A program made the position numbers and the translations under genes. A DNA stretch of 64,000 nucleotides from assembly GCF_920984665.1 (NCBI RefSeq), contig NZ_CAKLBP010000003.1, forward strand, positions 62,001 to 126,000. Direction: 5' to 3'. Origin of the DNA: Pedobacter sp. Leaf170. GTDB taxonomy: Bacteria; Bacteroidota; Bacteroidia; Sphingobacteriales; Sphingobacteriaceae. Below, piece after piece: positions 26,669 to 35,624 of the stretch. Positions within the stretch are counted from its first letter, which is position 1. Each line of letters starts with the position of its first letter. Under the pieces are notes generated by a model that saw only the letters and a program-made list of their open reading frames with translations, made no database searches and was not told where the DNA came from.

Positions 26669-27088
26669 ATGAAAATATTTTTAGATGCAAATGTTCTGGT
26701 TTCTGTACTCAATAAAGAGTATCCACTTTTTACTTACTCTTCCAGGATTTTGAGCTTAGCATCGCACCCAAAATTTGATGTTTATACGTCGCCACTTTGC
26801 TTAGCAATCGCTTTTTATTTTGCCGAAAAGAAACATAAATCTCAATTGGCTAAGCAGAAAATAGATTTGCTTTGTCAACATATTAAAATTGCACCAAATT
26901 CGGCAATGGGTGTTTTTGATACTCTGGTAAATAAATCAATTCACGATTTTGAAGATGGTTTAGAATATTATGCTGCCGATTCTGCTGGTTGCAAATGTAT
27001 CATAACAGAAGATATTGAAGACTTTTATTTCGCTGATATTGAAGTATTGAATTGCCAGGAGTTTTTTCAAAGACACTTAATGAATTGA
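26669..27088 (+). CDS. PIN-domain toxin (VapC-like ribonuclease)
   Basis: 139 aa. The PIN core has the first catalytic Asp in MKIFLDANVLVSVL (Asp6). A second acidic cluster is HDFEDGLEYYAADSAGC (about 92-107), and a final acidic patch is IITEDIEDFYFADI. It is expected to be a Mg-dependent endoribonuclease inhibited by the upstream protein. The sequence is intact, with no frameshift, so the pair is probably functional. Confidence 0.85.
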   Translation: MKIFLDANVLVSVLNKEYPLFTYSSRILSLASHPKFDVYTSPLCLAIAFYFAEKKHKSQLAKQKIDLLCQHIKIAPNSAMGVFDTLVNKSIHDFEDGLEYYAADSAGCKCIITEDIEDFYFADIEVLNCQEFFQRHLMN

Positions 27089-27192
27089 TAATCCGTCTAT
27101 TGAATCTGACGGCAAAGAATGCGAACAACTGATTGAATAAGTTTTCAGTCCCGCATAATTTTCATACCGATGACTTTAGTAAACGGGTAATA

Positions 27193-27528
27193 TTAGTTCC
27201 ACAACTTGCTCCACCAGCTTTCTTCAAAACCTACGTATAAACCATCTTCTCTTAAATCTGTAGGATATATATTAATGTAATCGCCTTGACCTTCAGCACC
27301 TCTTCCGGTTTCTAAGTGATAAGCATAGCGATGAATCGGGCAGATTAAATGTCCGTTTTTACACCATCCACCAGAAAAATGACCTCCCGCGTGTGGACAT
27401 GATGATTGAGTTGCAATAATTTTATTTTCATTGTTGATGATACAAAGTTGTTTACCATTTACCTCAACCGTCTTTATATCTCCACTAACCGGAATTTGAT
27501 TCTTTTGCAAGGCTTTTATCCACTTCAT
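27193..27528 (-). CDS. Rieske 2Fe-2S ferredoxin-like protein
   Basis: 111 aa single Rieske domain. The cluster ligands are Cys44-Pro-His46 (SSCPHAGGH) and Cys63-Pro-Ile-His66 (CPIHRYAYH). No signal peptide or membrane segment is seen, so it is a soluble cytoplasmic electron carrier of the type linked to dioxygenases or nitrite reductases. No such partner is adjacent. It is divergent from queE. Confidence 0.88.
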   Translation of the reverse strand: MKWIKALQKNQIPVSGDIKTVEVNGKQLCIINNENKIIATQSSCPHAGGHFSGGWCKNGHLICPIHRYAYHLETGRGAEGQGDYINIYPTDLREDGLYVGFEESWWSKLWN

Positions 27529-27634
27529 TAAGCTAAATTATTACTAAAATATCAGTGTTCTTTCATCTTTACATTAATTTTTTAAACCAGAAACGATTAC
27601 ACCATATTTTTTTTGGATATTTGCAACCTCAAAA

Positions 27635-28258
27635 ATGAAACAAGAAATACCAGAAGACGGCACATTACTTCCATTAATGGAAGAGTTCTACACAATACAG
27701 GGCGAGGGATTTAACACAGGAAAAGCAGCATATTTTATTCGTTTAGGCGGTTGTGATGTTGGCTGCCATTGGTGTGATGTTAAAGAGAGCTGGGATGCAG
27801 AAATGCATCCGTTGACGCCTGCTGATGTTATTGTAGAAAATGCTGATAAATTTCCGGGGAAAGCTGTTGTGATTACAGGTGGCGAACCCTTAATCTATAA
27901 CCTGGATTATTTAACTAATAAACTTAAAGAAAGAGGAATTTTAACCTTCATAGAAACCTCTGGTGCATATCCTTTATCTGGCAATTGGGATTGGATTTGT
28001 TTATCACCTAAAAAATTTAAGGCGCCACGACCAGACATCACGCCTTTTGCACATGAATTAAAAGTTATCGTTTTTAACAAAAGTGATTTTAAATGGGCAG
28101 AGGAATATGCGGCAATGGTATCTCCTACCTGCAAATTATATTTACAGCCAGAATGGTCAAAATCAAAAGAAATTACACCGATGATTATTGAATACGTAAA
28201 GGCTAACCCAAAATGGGAAATTTCATTGCAAACGCACAAATTTTTAAATATTCCTTAA
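27635..28258 (+). CDS. queE: 7-carboxy-7-deazaguanine synthase
   Basis: 207 aa radical-SAM enzyme of queuosine biosynthesis, forming the 7-deazapurine ring. The cluster motif Cys40-X3-Cys44-X2-Cys47 (CDVGCHWC) follows EEFYTIQGEGFNTGKAAYFIRLGG, a QueE hallmark. VVITGGEPLIY is the SAM-binding GGE motif. The other queuosine genes are not adjacent. A -7-like GATATTTG lies just upstream. Confidence 0.92.
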   Translation: MKQEIPEDGTLLPLMEEFYTIQGEGFNTGKAAYFIRLGGCDVGCHWCDVKESWDAEMHPLTPADVIVENADKFPGKAVVITGGEPLIYNLDYLTNKLKERGILTFIETSGAYPLSGNWDWICLSPKKFKAPRPDITPFAHELKVIVFNKSDFKWAEEYAAMVSPTCKLYLQPEWSKSKEITPMIIEYVKANPKWEISLQTHKFLNIP

Positions 28259-28269
28259 ATAGTTTACAT

Positions 28270-28277
28270 TAGCTTTG
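28270..28277 (+). promoter_or_regulatory. -7 box of the OmpA-family gene
   Basis: TAGCTTTG, an exact match, 19 bp before the ATG at 28297. Confidence 0.55.
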
Positions 28278-28296
28278 ATAACCAAATGTTAATGTA

Positions 28297-30183
28297 ATGA
28301 AATGCTGGTTTCTCTTACTCTTTAGCTCATTTAGCGCTTTTTGTTTTGCTCAAAATTCTTCAAATAGAAAAGCACAATCTTTTTTTGAGAAAGCTGAACC
28401 ATACATCGACAAAAATGATTACGCCTCTGCCGAAGGGGTTTTAAAAAGCGCTACAGAAGCCGACCCACTTTTTCAAAATGCATATTTTTTGCTGGCTGCT
28501 GTAAATAAGTTGCAAAGAAAATACGCCGAGTCAAAATTATCTTATCAAAAAGCTATTAAAATTAATAGTAAAGTAGCTCCAGAAGTAATCTATAACCTTG
28601 CAGAAGTAGAATTTGCAACACAAGAATTTGACAAAGCAAAACAACATTTTTTAGAGTTTTTAGCTTTAGATGGTTCATCCGCAAGAGCGGGTAAAGCGAA
28701 GAAATATCTTTTAGATTGTGATTTTGCCGCCCTAGCAATTAAAAAACCTGTTAGTTACTCACCGATAAATCTTGGCGAAGGTGTAAACACTACAGATTCA
28801 GAATATTTTCCAGCCTTAACTGCTGATGGCGAAACCTTAATTTTTACACGTCAGGTAAATGGAAACGAAGATTTTTGGTCCTCACAATTCAAAAATAATT
28901 CATGGAATCTGGCAACGCCACTATCAACCAGAATCAATACGACCAAATATAATGAAGGTGCACAAACCATATCTCCTGATGGAAAATATTTATTTTTTAC
29001 GGGATGTAATCGCCCGGATGGTTTAGGAAGATGCGATATTTATGTTTCTCATCGCGAAGGAAAAGATTGGGGTGAACCCTATAACGTTGGCAAACCTGTT
29101 AATTCTGAGTACTGGGAATCGCAACCAGCGATTAGTCCGGATGGTAGAACTTTATATTTCATTAGCAATCGGCCGGGTGGTTCTGGCGGTTATGATATTT
29201 GGAAAAGTACCATAACCGATGATGCAAAATGGGGACCTGCTATCAACCTTGGACCAGAAATTAATACGGCTAATGATGAAAACACTCCATTTCTTCATGC
29301 TGATGGAAAGACACTTTATTTTTCATCTGATGGCTGGCCGGGTTTTGGAAATAAAGATATTTACTATAACCGTATGGATGATGCTGGCAAATTTAAACAG
29401 CCGGTTAACCTTGGCTATCCAATAAATTCATTTGAGGATGAAAGCGGCTTAATTGTAAGTGCCGATGGTAACTTCGGAATGTTTTCTTCAAATCTTAAAA
29501 ATGGCTTCGGCGGACAAGACATTTACAGTTTTGGTATCCCCGAAGCGGCAAAGCCGTTAAAAATATCGTTTGTAAAAGGTATTGTGAGAGATAAGGACAC
29601 TAAAAAAACGATTGAAAGCAATGTTCAGGTTATTGATTTAAAAACAAATAAAACTGTTTTTGATGATTATACCGATGCTGAAACAGGTCAGTTTTTAGCA
29701 GTAATGCCAATTGGAGGCAATTATTTGTTTAATGTTAATGCAGATGGTTACCTGTTTTATTCAGAAAATTTTGAGTTAAAAACCGGGGATATCAATAAGC
29801 CTTATCTAATTGAAGTATCGATAGAAAAAATAAAGCAAGGCGGAAATGTTACGCTGAGAAATATTTTCTTCGATACCAATAAGTTTAATCTGCTGCCCGT
29901 TTCTATAAGAGAGTTAGATTTATTGATTGATTTTCTCAACCAAAATGCAACAGTAAATATTGAAATTCAAGGTCATACTGATAATGTTGGCGATGCTAAA
30001 TTGAATGAGAAATTATCCTTTAACAGGGCGAATGCTGTGTATGAGTATTTATTGAAAAATAATATAGAAGCAAGAAGACTTACTTTTAATGGATTTGGTG
30101 CAAGTAAACCGATTGCAGACAACAAAACAGAGTTTGGGAGAAAAAACAACCGCAGAACATCTTTTGTAATTACTAAAATCTAA
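28297..30183 (+). CDS. OmpA-family protein with TPR and PD40 beta-propeller repeats
   Basis: 628 aa. Signal peptide (MKCWFLLLFSSFSAFCFAQ), then a TPR region (about 25-140). A six-bladed-type propeller of PD40/TolB repeats follows (SPDGKYLFFTG, SPDGRTLYFISN, ADGKTLYFSSDG, about 150-415), then a carboxypeptidase-regulatory-like segment (about 420-510). A C-terminal OmpA domain (LRNIFFDTNKFNLL...IEIQGHTDNVGDAKLNEKLSFNRANAVYEYL) binds peptidoglycan. This is a common Bacteroidota architecture, near gliding and secretion proteins such as PorE, but the family is large. It is probably a periplasmic outer-membrane lipoprotein-like anchor; no lipobox is seen. Confidence 0.88.
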   Translation: MKCWFLLLFSSFSAFCFAQNSSNRKAQSFFEKAEPYIDKNDYASAEGVLKSATEADPLFQNAYFLLAAVNKLQRKYAESKLSYQKAIKINSKVAPEVIYNLAEVEFATQEFDKAKQHFLEFLALDGSSARAGKAKKYLLDCDFAALAIKKPVSYSPINLGEGVNTTDSEYFPALTADGETLIFTRQVNGNEDFWSSQFKNNSWNLATPLSTRINTTKYNEGAQTISPDGKYLFFTGCNRPDGLGRCDIYVSHREGKDWGEPYNVGKPVNSEYWESQPAISPDGRTLYFISNRPGGSGGYDIWKSTITDDAKWGPAINLGPEINTANDENTPFLHADGKTLYFSSDGWPGFGNKDIYYNRMDDAGKFKQPVNLGYPINSFEDESGLIVSADGNFGMFSSNLKNGFGGQDIYSFGIPEAAKPLKISFVKGIVRDKDTKKTIESNVQVIDLKTNKTVFDDYTDAETGQFLAVMPIGGNYLFNVNADGYLFYSENFELKTGDINKPYLIEVSIEKIKQGGNVTLRNIFFDTNKFNLLPVSIRELDLLIDFLNQNATVNIEIQGHTDNVGDAKLNEKLSFNRANAVYEYLLKNNIEARRLTFNGFGASKPIADNKTEFGRKNNRRTSFVITKI

Positions 30184-30697
30184 AATTACTGCAACTGTTA
30201 TGGCTTTGATTAGATCGTTAACGCTAAAATAATAATTGTTTAGACAAGTTCATTAATGCACAATAGTTCCTTTTATATGAAATAATCAAGGATATTAATT
30301 TCTGGTATTTGGACATTTAGCTAAACCTAAGCAGCGACTCTTCGTTTCACTTTAAACTGGGCTAATATCCCGAACTTACGGAATTGGGATGAGCTGTCAA
30401 AGCCGAACCACTTACTTTAATACAAAAATTTTCAGCCGGCGATTATTAACCTGTTTCTATTATTTTAATTGCATTAATGAACTCCCAGAAATGCTCGGCT
30501 TTGTTTCTTTTGTTGTCAAAGAAAAATTCCTGTCAGGCTAGGCCAAAATCATGTGATGCTAATTTTGTGAGATTTGCTCAACTCAATAAGATTGCCACGA
30601 AACTATGAAAAATAGTTTCTCGCAATAACGACTGTTTTAAAGACATCGTTTAAACTTTTACGAAAGAAAATTAACATTGTTAAGGCGATAGTAAAAC
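30184..30697. other. Gene-free repeat region between convergent genes
   Basis: About 510 bp with no credible CDS. It contains ATATCCCGAAC...GGGATGAGCTGTC (about 30360-30400), CTCCCAGAAATGCTCGGCTT and a CTGTCAGGCTAGG fragment, all resembling degenerate parts of the GC-rich repeat modules elsewhere, plus the hairpin at 30590-30631. Confidence 0.6.
30590..30631. repeat. GTCATTGCGAGG-family hairpin
   Basis: GATTGCCACGAAACTAT-gaaaa-ATAGTTTCTCGCAATAACG: the inner stem GAAACTAT/ATAGTTTC is perfect and the outer ends match the family arms. Confidence 0.65.
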
Positions 30698-31414
30698 CTA
30701 AAACTTCTTCCCTTTTAAAACCCTGATTTCAGAACCTTCAGCTAGCATTACAGAATCTGGATTTGCATTATTTAAAAAGGCAAAATCAGGTCCGTAATTC
30801 ACGCCAAAATCTACATCAATTTTGTAATCTTTAATTGGATATACTTCCCAACGAGGATGCTCTACACCATATTCAGATGTTTTGTTAACACCTAGCTTTG
30901 TGTAACCCCAATAATGTTCGGTTATAAATTCTTCTTCACTACCAATTGCAATTGGTTCAGCTTTTGGTGAAGCCGCGACAGAAAATTTATTCCATGATTT
31001 ATTTTTCCAAAGATATTCAACCTCTAATTCTTGCTTATGCTCAATCCAAGCATGTTTCATGGGTAAAGTTTGGTAATGTTCTTTATAAATTGTGTTAGCC
31101 ACAAAAGTAATCGCAGGTAATGGCACAATTTCTTTTAGAAAAACTACACCTCGCTTCCACTCATTGCCATCTTTAAATTTAACATAAAAACGAAGATTTA
31201 CTTCCTCAAAATTGGTATGAAAAGGGATGTTAAATCCCCTCAACTCTACGTTAACGAACATAAAACCAACCAAACTAACATAATATTTACCTTGCCAATC
31301 ATCTAATTCTGTATTCGCAGGTAAATATTTTTTCAGAATTTCTGCATCAACAGCATATTGAGCTAATGCTAATTTCCGCCATTCGGCAGTAAGGAAGACG
31401 TTGGGATTCGCCAC
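30698..31414 (-). CDS. YqjF-family protein (DUF2071)
   Basis: 238 aa cytoplasmic protein. Family features seen: WRKLALAQYAVDAEILKKYLP near the N-terminus, SLVGFMF and NLRFYVKFKDGNEWKRGVVFLKEIVP (about 85-110), and EHYWGYTKLG. Biochemical function of DUF2071 is unknown. It begins 2 bp after kdsA on the same strand, so the two are co-transcribed, which may be coincidental. Confidence 0.82.
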   Translation of the reverse strand: MANPNVFLTAEWRKLALAQYAVDAEILKKYLPANTELDDWQGKYYVSLVGFMFVNVELRGFNIPFHTNFEEVNLRFYVKFKDGNEWKRGVVFLKEIVPLPAITFVANTIYKEHYQTLPMKHAWIEHKQELEVEYLWKNKSWNKFSVAASPKAEPIAIGSEEEFITEHYWGYTKLGVNKTSEYGVEHPRWEVYPIKDYKIDVDFGVNYGPDFAFLNNANPDSVMLAEGSEIRVLKGKKF

Positions 31415-31416
31415 AA

Positions 31417-32229
31417 TTACAAAATTGCTTGTCTGATACGGATTAATTTGCTAAGTGTTTCTTCTAGTAAATCCAAGTGCAACATATTTGCGCCATCAGA
31501 TTTTGCATTTGCCGGGTCGGGATGGGTTTCGATAAACAAACCATCAGCACCAACAGCAATTGCAGCCTTTGCAATTGTAGAAATTAATTCGGGCTTACCA
31601 CCAGTTACGCCGCTACTTTGATTTGGCTGTTGTAAAGAGTGTGTACAATCCATCACAACAGGAACACCAAAACTCTGCATTTCCGGTAAGCCGCGATAAT
31701 CAACTATTAAATCCTGGTAACCAAAAGTGTTTCCTCTATCGGTTAAAATTACTTTATCATTTCCGGCCTCTTTAATTTTTTCTACTGCAAATTTCATTGA
31801 ACCTGCAGATAAAAATTGACCTTTTTTCACATTTACCACCTTACCGGTTTCAGCTGCAGCAATTAACAAATCTGTTTGCCGACAAAGAAAAGCTGGGATT
31901 TGCAAAACATCAACGTAAGCAGCAGCCATAGAAGCTTCATCACTTTCATGAATATCTGTTACAGTTGGCACGCCAAATTCCCTGGCAACTTTTGCCAAAA
32001 TATTCAACGCCTTTTCATCGCCAATGCCAGTAAAAGAACTGCCTTTACTTCTGTTCGCTTTGCGGTAAGAGCCTTTAAAAATGTAAGGAATTTGAAGTTT
32101 ATCCGTAATCGTAATAATTTTTTCTGCAATACGCATGGCGATGTCTTCGCCCTCAATAGCGCAAGGGCCAGCCATTAAAAAGAAATTACCCGAATCTGTA
32201 TTTTTTATATTGTGTAAGTAGTTAAGCAT
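31417..32229 (-). CDS. kdsA: 3-deoxy-8-phosphooctulonate synthase (Kdo-8-P synthase)
   Basis: 270 aa TIM-barrel aldolase joining phosphoenolpyruvate to arabinose-5-P, in Kdo biosynthesis for lipopolysaccharide. Motifs: FLMAGPCAIEGEDIA, FKGSYRKANRSKGSSFTGIG, FLCRQTDLL, NVKKGQFLSAGSM, LTDRGNTFGYQDLIVDYRG, and GLFIETHPDPANAKSDGAN. The arabinose-5-P it needs comes from KdsD, encoded at 34641. Confidence 0.96.
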   Translation of the reverse strand: MLNYLHNIKNTDSGNFFLMAGPCAIEGEDIAMRIAEKIITITDKLQIPYIFKGSYRKANRSKGSSFTGIGDEKALNILAKVAREFGVPTVTDIHESDEASMAAAYVDVLQIPAFLCRQTDLLIAAAETGKVVNVKKGQFLSAGSMKFAVEKIKEAGNDKVILTDRGNTFGYQDLIVDYRGLPEMQSFGVPVVMDCTHSLQQPNQSSGVTGGKPELISTIAKAAIAVGADGLFIETHPDPANAKSDGANMLHLDLLEETLSKLIRIRQAIL

Positions 32230-32251
32230 TTTGATAGGTTATGTAAAATGG

Positions 32252-32355
32252 TAGATGGATGATAGAAAATGGAAGATGTGAGATGGATAATGGAAGATGT
32301 CAGATCGGATAACCGAAAAGACACATCATCCATCTCACATGTACCATCATACATC
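32252..32355. repeat. 7-base-phased word repeat with inverted second block
   Basis: Eight units in strict 7-base phase at 32252-32307 (TAGATGG, ATGATAG, AAAATGG, AAGATGT, GAGATGG, ATAATGG, AAGATGT, CAGATCG). Five units with CATC follow at 32321-32355. The 17-nt arms 32276-32292 and 32324-32340 are inverted repeats with one mismatch. It fills the spacer between kdsA and recQ. Confidence 0.75.
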
Positions 32356-32359
32356 ACAG

Positions 32360-34549
32360 CTAGTTTCCTAGTTCTGACATAAATTTAATTCGCATTAATT
32401 GAATCTCTTCACGGGTGTAATCTGTTTCTCCCAGCTCATTTAGTGCTTCATCAATCGAATCGTTTTCTGCAGCACGGAAGTAATCAAAAACTTCATCCTG
32501 CCTATCATCATCAATCACTTCATCAATAAAATAATTCAAATTTAGTTTGGTACCAGAATTTACAATCGATTCAACTTCTTTCAGAATTTCTTCATAGGTT
32601 ATACCTTTAGAATCTGCAATATCTTCTAATCCAATCTGCCTGTCAATATTTTGGATAATAGATACTTTCATTTGCGATTTATTTGCCTGGGTTTTGATAA
32701 TCAGGTCAATTGGTCGCTCAATGTCGTTATCCTCCACATATTTTTTAATCAGTTCGATAAAAGGACTTCCAAATTTCATAGCCTTACCCGAACCAACACC
32801 AGAAATCTGTTTCAATTCTTCAGAAGTAATTGGATAGTGCGTGCACATTTCTTCTAAAGATGGATCTTGAAAAACTACAAAAGGTGGAACATTTTTTTGC
32901 TTCGCGATTTTCTTACGCAAATCTTTTAGCAGCTGTAGCAAATGAGTATCTAAAGCTCCGGTGCCTTGTTTTACATCGTCTTCATCATCAGCAACATTAG
33001 TTTCTATGAGCTCATTTAAAATAAACTTCAAGCTGTAAGGATTGATGATGAAATCTTTCCCTTGCTTGGTTAATTTTAGTAAACCATAATTATCAATATC
33101 CTTAAAAAGAAAATTATTTAAAACCGCCTGGCGGATAACTGATTTCCAAAGTAACTCTCCATCTTGCTTGCCGATTCCAAATTCAGGCAATTTACTATGC
33201 TCATAAGCGATGGTTTGAGCCGTTTCTAAACCTAAAAATACATTCAGCAAATGTGCATCATCAAATTTTTCTCCAGCGGTATTAATAAATTTTAACAAGG
33301 TTGATAATTGCTCTTCAGCATCAAACTGCTTTTTAGGTTTTTTGCAATTATCGCACATGCAGTTGCAACCGGTTTCATTAAAATTCTCTCCAAAGTAGTG
33401 TAAAATCTGCTTACGGCGACAAACGCCGGACTCGGCATAATCAATTACTTCTTTAAGTATCTGAGTACCAATTTCACGCTCGGCAACTGGTTTATCTTTC
33501 ATAAACTTGGCAAGCTTATCAACATCTTTTTGTGCGTAAAAAGCAATACAAACGCCTTCACCACCATCACGACCAGCTCTGCCGGTTTCCTGATAGTAGC
33601 CTTCCATACTTTTAGGCACATCATGGTGTATAACAAAACGAACATCAGGTTTATCAATCCCCATCCCGAAAGCAATTGTAGCTACAATTACCTCTGCATC
33701 TTCCATCAAAAATTTATCCTGAGTTTCTGCCCGAACTTTCGGCTCTAAGCCAGCATGGTATGGTAAGGCACTAATTCCGTTTAAGTTTAAAGCTTCGGCA
33801 ACTTCTTCTACCTTTTTACGGCTTAAGCAGTAAATAATACCAGATTTACCAGGATTAGATTTGATATATTTAATAATTTCCTTTGTTATATCCCTTTTCG
33901 GGCGGATTTCATAAAATAAATTCGGTCGGTTAAAGGATGATTTAAACAAAGTAGCCTCAGACATGCCAAGGTTTTTCATAATATCTTGCTGAACCTTTGG
34001 AGTAGCTGTAGCTGTTAAAGCAATAATTGGAATGTTATTACCTAATCCGGCAATAACCTGTTTAATTTTTCGGTATTCTGGTCTAAAATCATGCCCCCAT
34101 TCTGAGATACAGTGTGCCTCATCAACAGCAACGAATGAAATTTTTATCAGATTTAAAAACTCAATGTTCTCTTGCTTAGCCAAAGATTCTGGCGCAACAT
34201 ATAATAGTTTGGTCTGCCCGCTTAGCAGGTCAGATTTTACTTGAGTAATTTCAGATTTATTTAGGGATGAATTTAGAAAATGTGCAATACTATCATTTCC
34301 ACCAAATGCTCTTAACTGATCTACCTGATTTTTCATCAAAGCAATTAATGGAGAAATAACAATAGCTGTTCCTTCGCTCATTAAAGCCGGTAATTGATAG
34401 CAAATAGACTTCCCTCCACCCGTTGGCATTATAACAAATGTGTTATTGCCTTCTAAAATATTTGTAATGATCGATTCCTGATCACCTTTGAAATTATCAA
34501 ACCCAAAAAAATTCTGTAGGTTATCAAATAACGACTTTTTCACGTCCAT
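32360..34549 (-). CDS. recQ: ATP-dependent DNA helicase RecQ
   Basis: 729 aa, 3'-5' helicase for recombination repair. Helicase motifs: MPTGGGKSICYQLPAL (I), VDEAHCISEWGHDFRPEY (II plus aromatic loop) and ATIAFGMGIDKPDVRFVIHHDVPKSMEGYYQETGRAGRDG (V-VI). A zinc subdomain (CRRKQILHYFGE...CNCMCDNC), a winged-helix RQC domain, an HRDC domain (KKIAKQKNVPPFVVFQDPSL) and an acidic C-terminal extension follow. ATG 34549 (MDVKKSLFDNLQNFFGF) is preferred over 34588, whose extra 13 residues are not family-like. Confidence 0.94.
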   Translation of the reverse strand: MDVKKSLFDNLQNFFGFDNFKGDQESIITNILEGNNTFVIMPTGGGKSICYQLPALMSEGTAIVISPLIALMKNQVDQLRAFGGNDSIAHFLNSSLNKSEITQVKSDLLSGQTKLLYVAPESLAKQENIEFLNLIKISFVAVDEAHCISEWGHDFRPEYRKIKQVIAGLGNNIPIIALTATATPKVQQDIMKNLGMSEATLFKSSFNRPNLFYEIRPKRDITKEIIKYIKSNPGKSGIIYCLSRKKVEEVAEALNLNGISALPYHAGLEPKVRAETQDKFLMEDAEVIVATIAFGMGIDKPDVRFVIHHDVPKSMEGYYQETGRAGRDGGEGVCIAFYAQKDVDKLAKFMKDKPVAEREIGTQILKEVIDYAESGVCRRKQILHYFGENFNETGCNCMCDNCKKPKKQFDAEEQLSTLLKFINTAGEKFDDAHLLNVFLGLETAQTIAYEHSKLPEFGIGKQDGELLWKSVIRQAVLNNFLFKDIDNYGLLKLTKQGKDFIINPYSLKFILNELIETNVADDEDDVKQGTGALDTHLLQLLKDLRKKIAKQKNVPPFVVFQDPSLEEMCTHYPITSEELKQISGVGSGKAMKFGSPFIELIKKYVEDNDIERPIDLIIKTQANKSQMKVSIIQNIDRQIGLEDIADSKGITYEEILKEVESIVNSGTKLNLNYFIDEVIDDDRQDEVFDYFRAAENDSIDEALNELGETDYTREEIQLMRIKFMSELGN

Positions 34550-34640
34550 TTTGTGTAATAAAATATGCGATGCTATTTTTCTATCCAAAATAACATAATT
34601 TTACAAGAATTTCAATTATTAACAAACAATTTTTTTCTCT

Positions 34641-35609
34641 TTGAAAAGTAAAAAATCAACTACAGAATCGGCAATAAGTACACTTGAACTAGAAGCAGCG
34701 GCAATTTTAAACGTTGCTAAAAACCTAGGGAGTGACTTTGAAAAAGTTGTTTCGAGTATTTTAGAATGTAAAGGCCGGGTAATTGTTACGGGTATTGGTA
34801 AAAGTGCAATAATTGCTCAAAAAATTGTTGCGACATTTAATTCAACCGGAACACCTGCAATATTTATGCATGCCGCCGATGCTATTCATGGGGATTTAGG
34901 CATGATTCAGATTGATGACATCATTATATGCATTTCTAAAAGTGGAAATACACCTGAGATTAAAGTATTAGCGCCTCTATTAAAGAGTGCAGGCAATATC
35001 TTAATTGGAATGGTTGGCGAACTAAATTCGTTTTTAGCACAACAAGCAAACTTGGTTCTAAATACTTCGGTTGAAAAAGAAGCTTGCCCGCATAACCTTG
35101 CACCTACAACAAGCACAACTGCACAGTTAGCTTTAGGAGATGCTTTAGCAATATGCCTTTTAGAACAACGCGAATTTAATGAACAAGATTTTGCTAAATA
35201 TCATCCAGGAGGTTCATTAGGTAAGAAGCTCTATCTTAAGGCTAAAGATTTAGCTTTAAGTAATGAAAAACCATCCATAAAACCAGAAGCATCGGTTAAG
35301 CAAGTATTAATTGAAATTAGCAAAAACCGTTTAGGTGCTGTAGCTGTTGTTGATGGTAATAACCAAATATTGGGCATTATTACTGATGGCGACATCAGGC
35401 GCATGTTGGAGAATAATGTTGATATAACACCAATGCTTGCAAAAGATATAATGGGTAAAAATCCTAAAGTTATTGAAAGCGATGCATTAGCTGTTGACGC
35501 ATTAGATATTATTAAAAAAAATAACATTACACAGTTAATTGTTTTAGAACAAAATGCCTACTTTGGCATCATTCACTTACACGATTTGCTTAACGAAGGA
35601 ATTGTGTGA
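34641..35609 (+). CDS. kdsD: Arabinose-5-phosphate isomerase (KdsD/KpsF)
   Basis: 322 aa. An SIS domain (GRVIVTGIGKSAIIAQKIVATFNSTGTPAIFMHAADAIHGD, about 45-90, with IICISKSGNTPEI) converts ribulose-5-P to arabinose-5-P. Two CBS domains follow (about 205-320). It starts Kdo synthesis and feeds KdsA, encoded 2.4 kb away on the other strand. The only open start is TTG at 34641; a stop lies seven codons upstream and no ATG or GTG follows before the SIS domain. The TTG overlaps a -7-like TCTCTTTG, so its true initiation site deserves care. Confidence 0.9.
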   Translation: MKSKKSTTESAISTLELEAAAILNVAKNLGSDFEKVVSSILECKGRVIVTGIGKSAIIAQKIVATFNSTGTPAIFMHAADAIHGDLGMIQIDDIIICISKSGNTPEIKVLAPLLKSAGNILIGMVGELNSFLAQQANLVLNTSVEKEACPHNLAPTTSTTAQLALGDALAICLLEQREFNEQDFAKYHPGGSLGKKLYLKAKDLALSNEKPSIKPEASVKQVLIEISKNRLGAVAVVDGNNQILGIITDGDIRRMLENNVDITPMLAKDIMGKNPKVIESDALAVDALDIIKKNNITQLIVLEQNAYFGIIHLHDLLNEGIV

Positions 35610-35624
35610 TTTTCAAATCATCAA

